This document shows positions 23,873 to 23,904 of a stretch of DNA of 23,904 bases, piece after piece (positions within the stretch are counted from its first letter, which is position 1; each line of letters starts with the position of its first letter). The translations under genes and the position numbers were made by a program. The notes beneath the pieces are model-generated. The model was not told the origin of the DNA. It worked only from the letters and a program-made list of their open reading frames with translations, and ran no database searches. This stretch comes from CAZEJK01 sp964512045 (GTDB lineage Bacteria > Acidobacteriota > Thermoanaerobaculia > Thermoanaerobaculales > Sulfomarinibacteraceae). Where the stretch lies: NCBI GenBank assembly GCA_964512045.1, contig CAZEJK010000063.1:1-23904 (forward strand), in the 5' to 3' direction.

Positions 23873-23904
23873 TGGTGCCCAGGGACAGAGTTGAACTGCC
23901 GACA
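23873..23904 (-). tRNA. tRNA 3' part, probably tRNA-Phe (cut by window edge)
   Basis: Reading the minus strand inward from the edge: variable-loop TGTC, T-arm GGCAG-TTCAACT-CTGTC, acceptor strand CCTGGGC, discriminator A and an encoded CCA. The matching 5' acceptor would be GCCCAGG. The variable-loop ending GUC, the T-arm and the acceptor sequence fit bacterial tRNA-Phe; the anticodon lies outside the window, so identity is inferred. Confidence 0.85.

Overview
This is a high-GC bacterial window with densely packed genes on both strands. It looks like a piece of a metagenome assembly, because a run of ten N (19763-19772) bridges two contigs inside a gene. The gene content suggests an uncultured Gram-negative soil or sediment lineage of the Myxococcota/deltaproteobacterial or Acidobacteriota type: very large hybrid sensor kinases, a DUF3516-type helicase, a PilT ATPase, dockerin-bearing secreted proteins, a C-terminal IPTL/PEP-CTERM-like sorting tail and a GxxExxY-type mobile element. 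That assignment is an inference; no rRNA or marker gene here settles it.

Layout. (1) 184-7354, minus strand: a CNT-family nucleoside transporter, a Ski2-like DUF3516 helicase 10 bases behind it, and a 945-residue hybrid histidine kinase with an HPt domain. (2) 7511-9694: a PilT-like ATPase (minus) divergent from an unrecognised 284-residue protein (plus). (3) 9673-14030: a one-protein two-component system (ligand propeller, Y_Y_Y, membrane helix, PAS, kinase, receiver) and upstream of it a truncated dockerin-ended fragment. (4) 14072-16317, plus: radC, an NAD-dependent sugar epimerase and a PerR/Fur-type metalloregulator with a Fur-box-like sequence in front. (5) 16320-16622: a gene-free stretch that can fold into a nested multi-helix RNA. 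(6) 16635-16883, minus: a NifU C-domain protein. (7) 17196-19116, plus: an ECF sigma factor, a double-zinc-finger anti-sigma-like membrane protein and a LiaF/DUF5668-like membrane protein, translationally coupled by two ATGA overlaps. (8) 19175-19567: a small element with 22-bp inverted terminal repeats and a broken GxxExxY gene. (9) 19667-23568, minus: two secreted proteins in tandem, the first ending in a dockerin, the second carrying a cohesin-like domain, four Calx-beta-like modules and a membrane/sorting tail. (10) Window end: the 3' part of a tRNA (probably Phe) and its terminator.

The most interesting candidate for a working system is the tandem secreted pair at 19667-23568. A dockerin-ended soluble protein sits next to a surface-anchored protein with a cohesin-like head, which would make a small non-cellulosomal docking pair. 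The dockerin fragment at 13731 shows that dockerin-tagged proteins are recurrent in this genome. The second candidate is the possible structured RNA at 16320-16622. The sigma/anti-sigma/LiaF-like operon is a plausible envelope-stress module.
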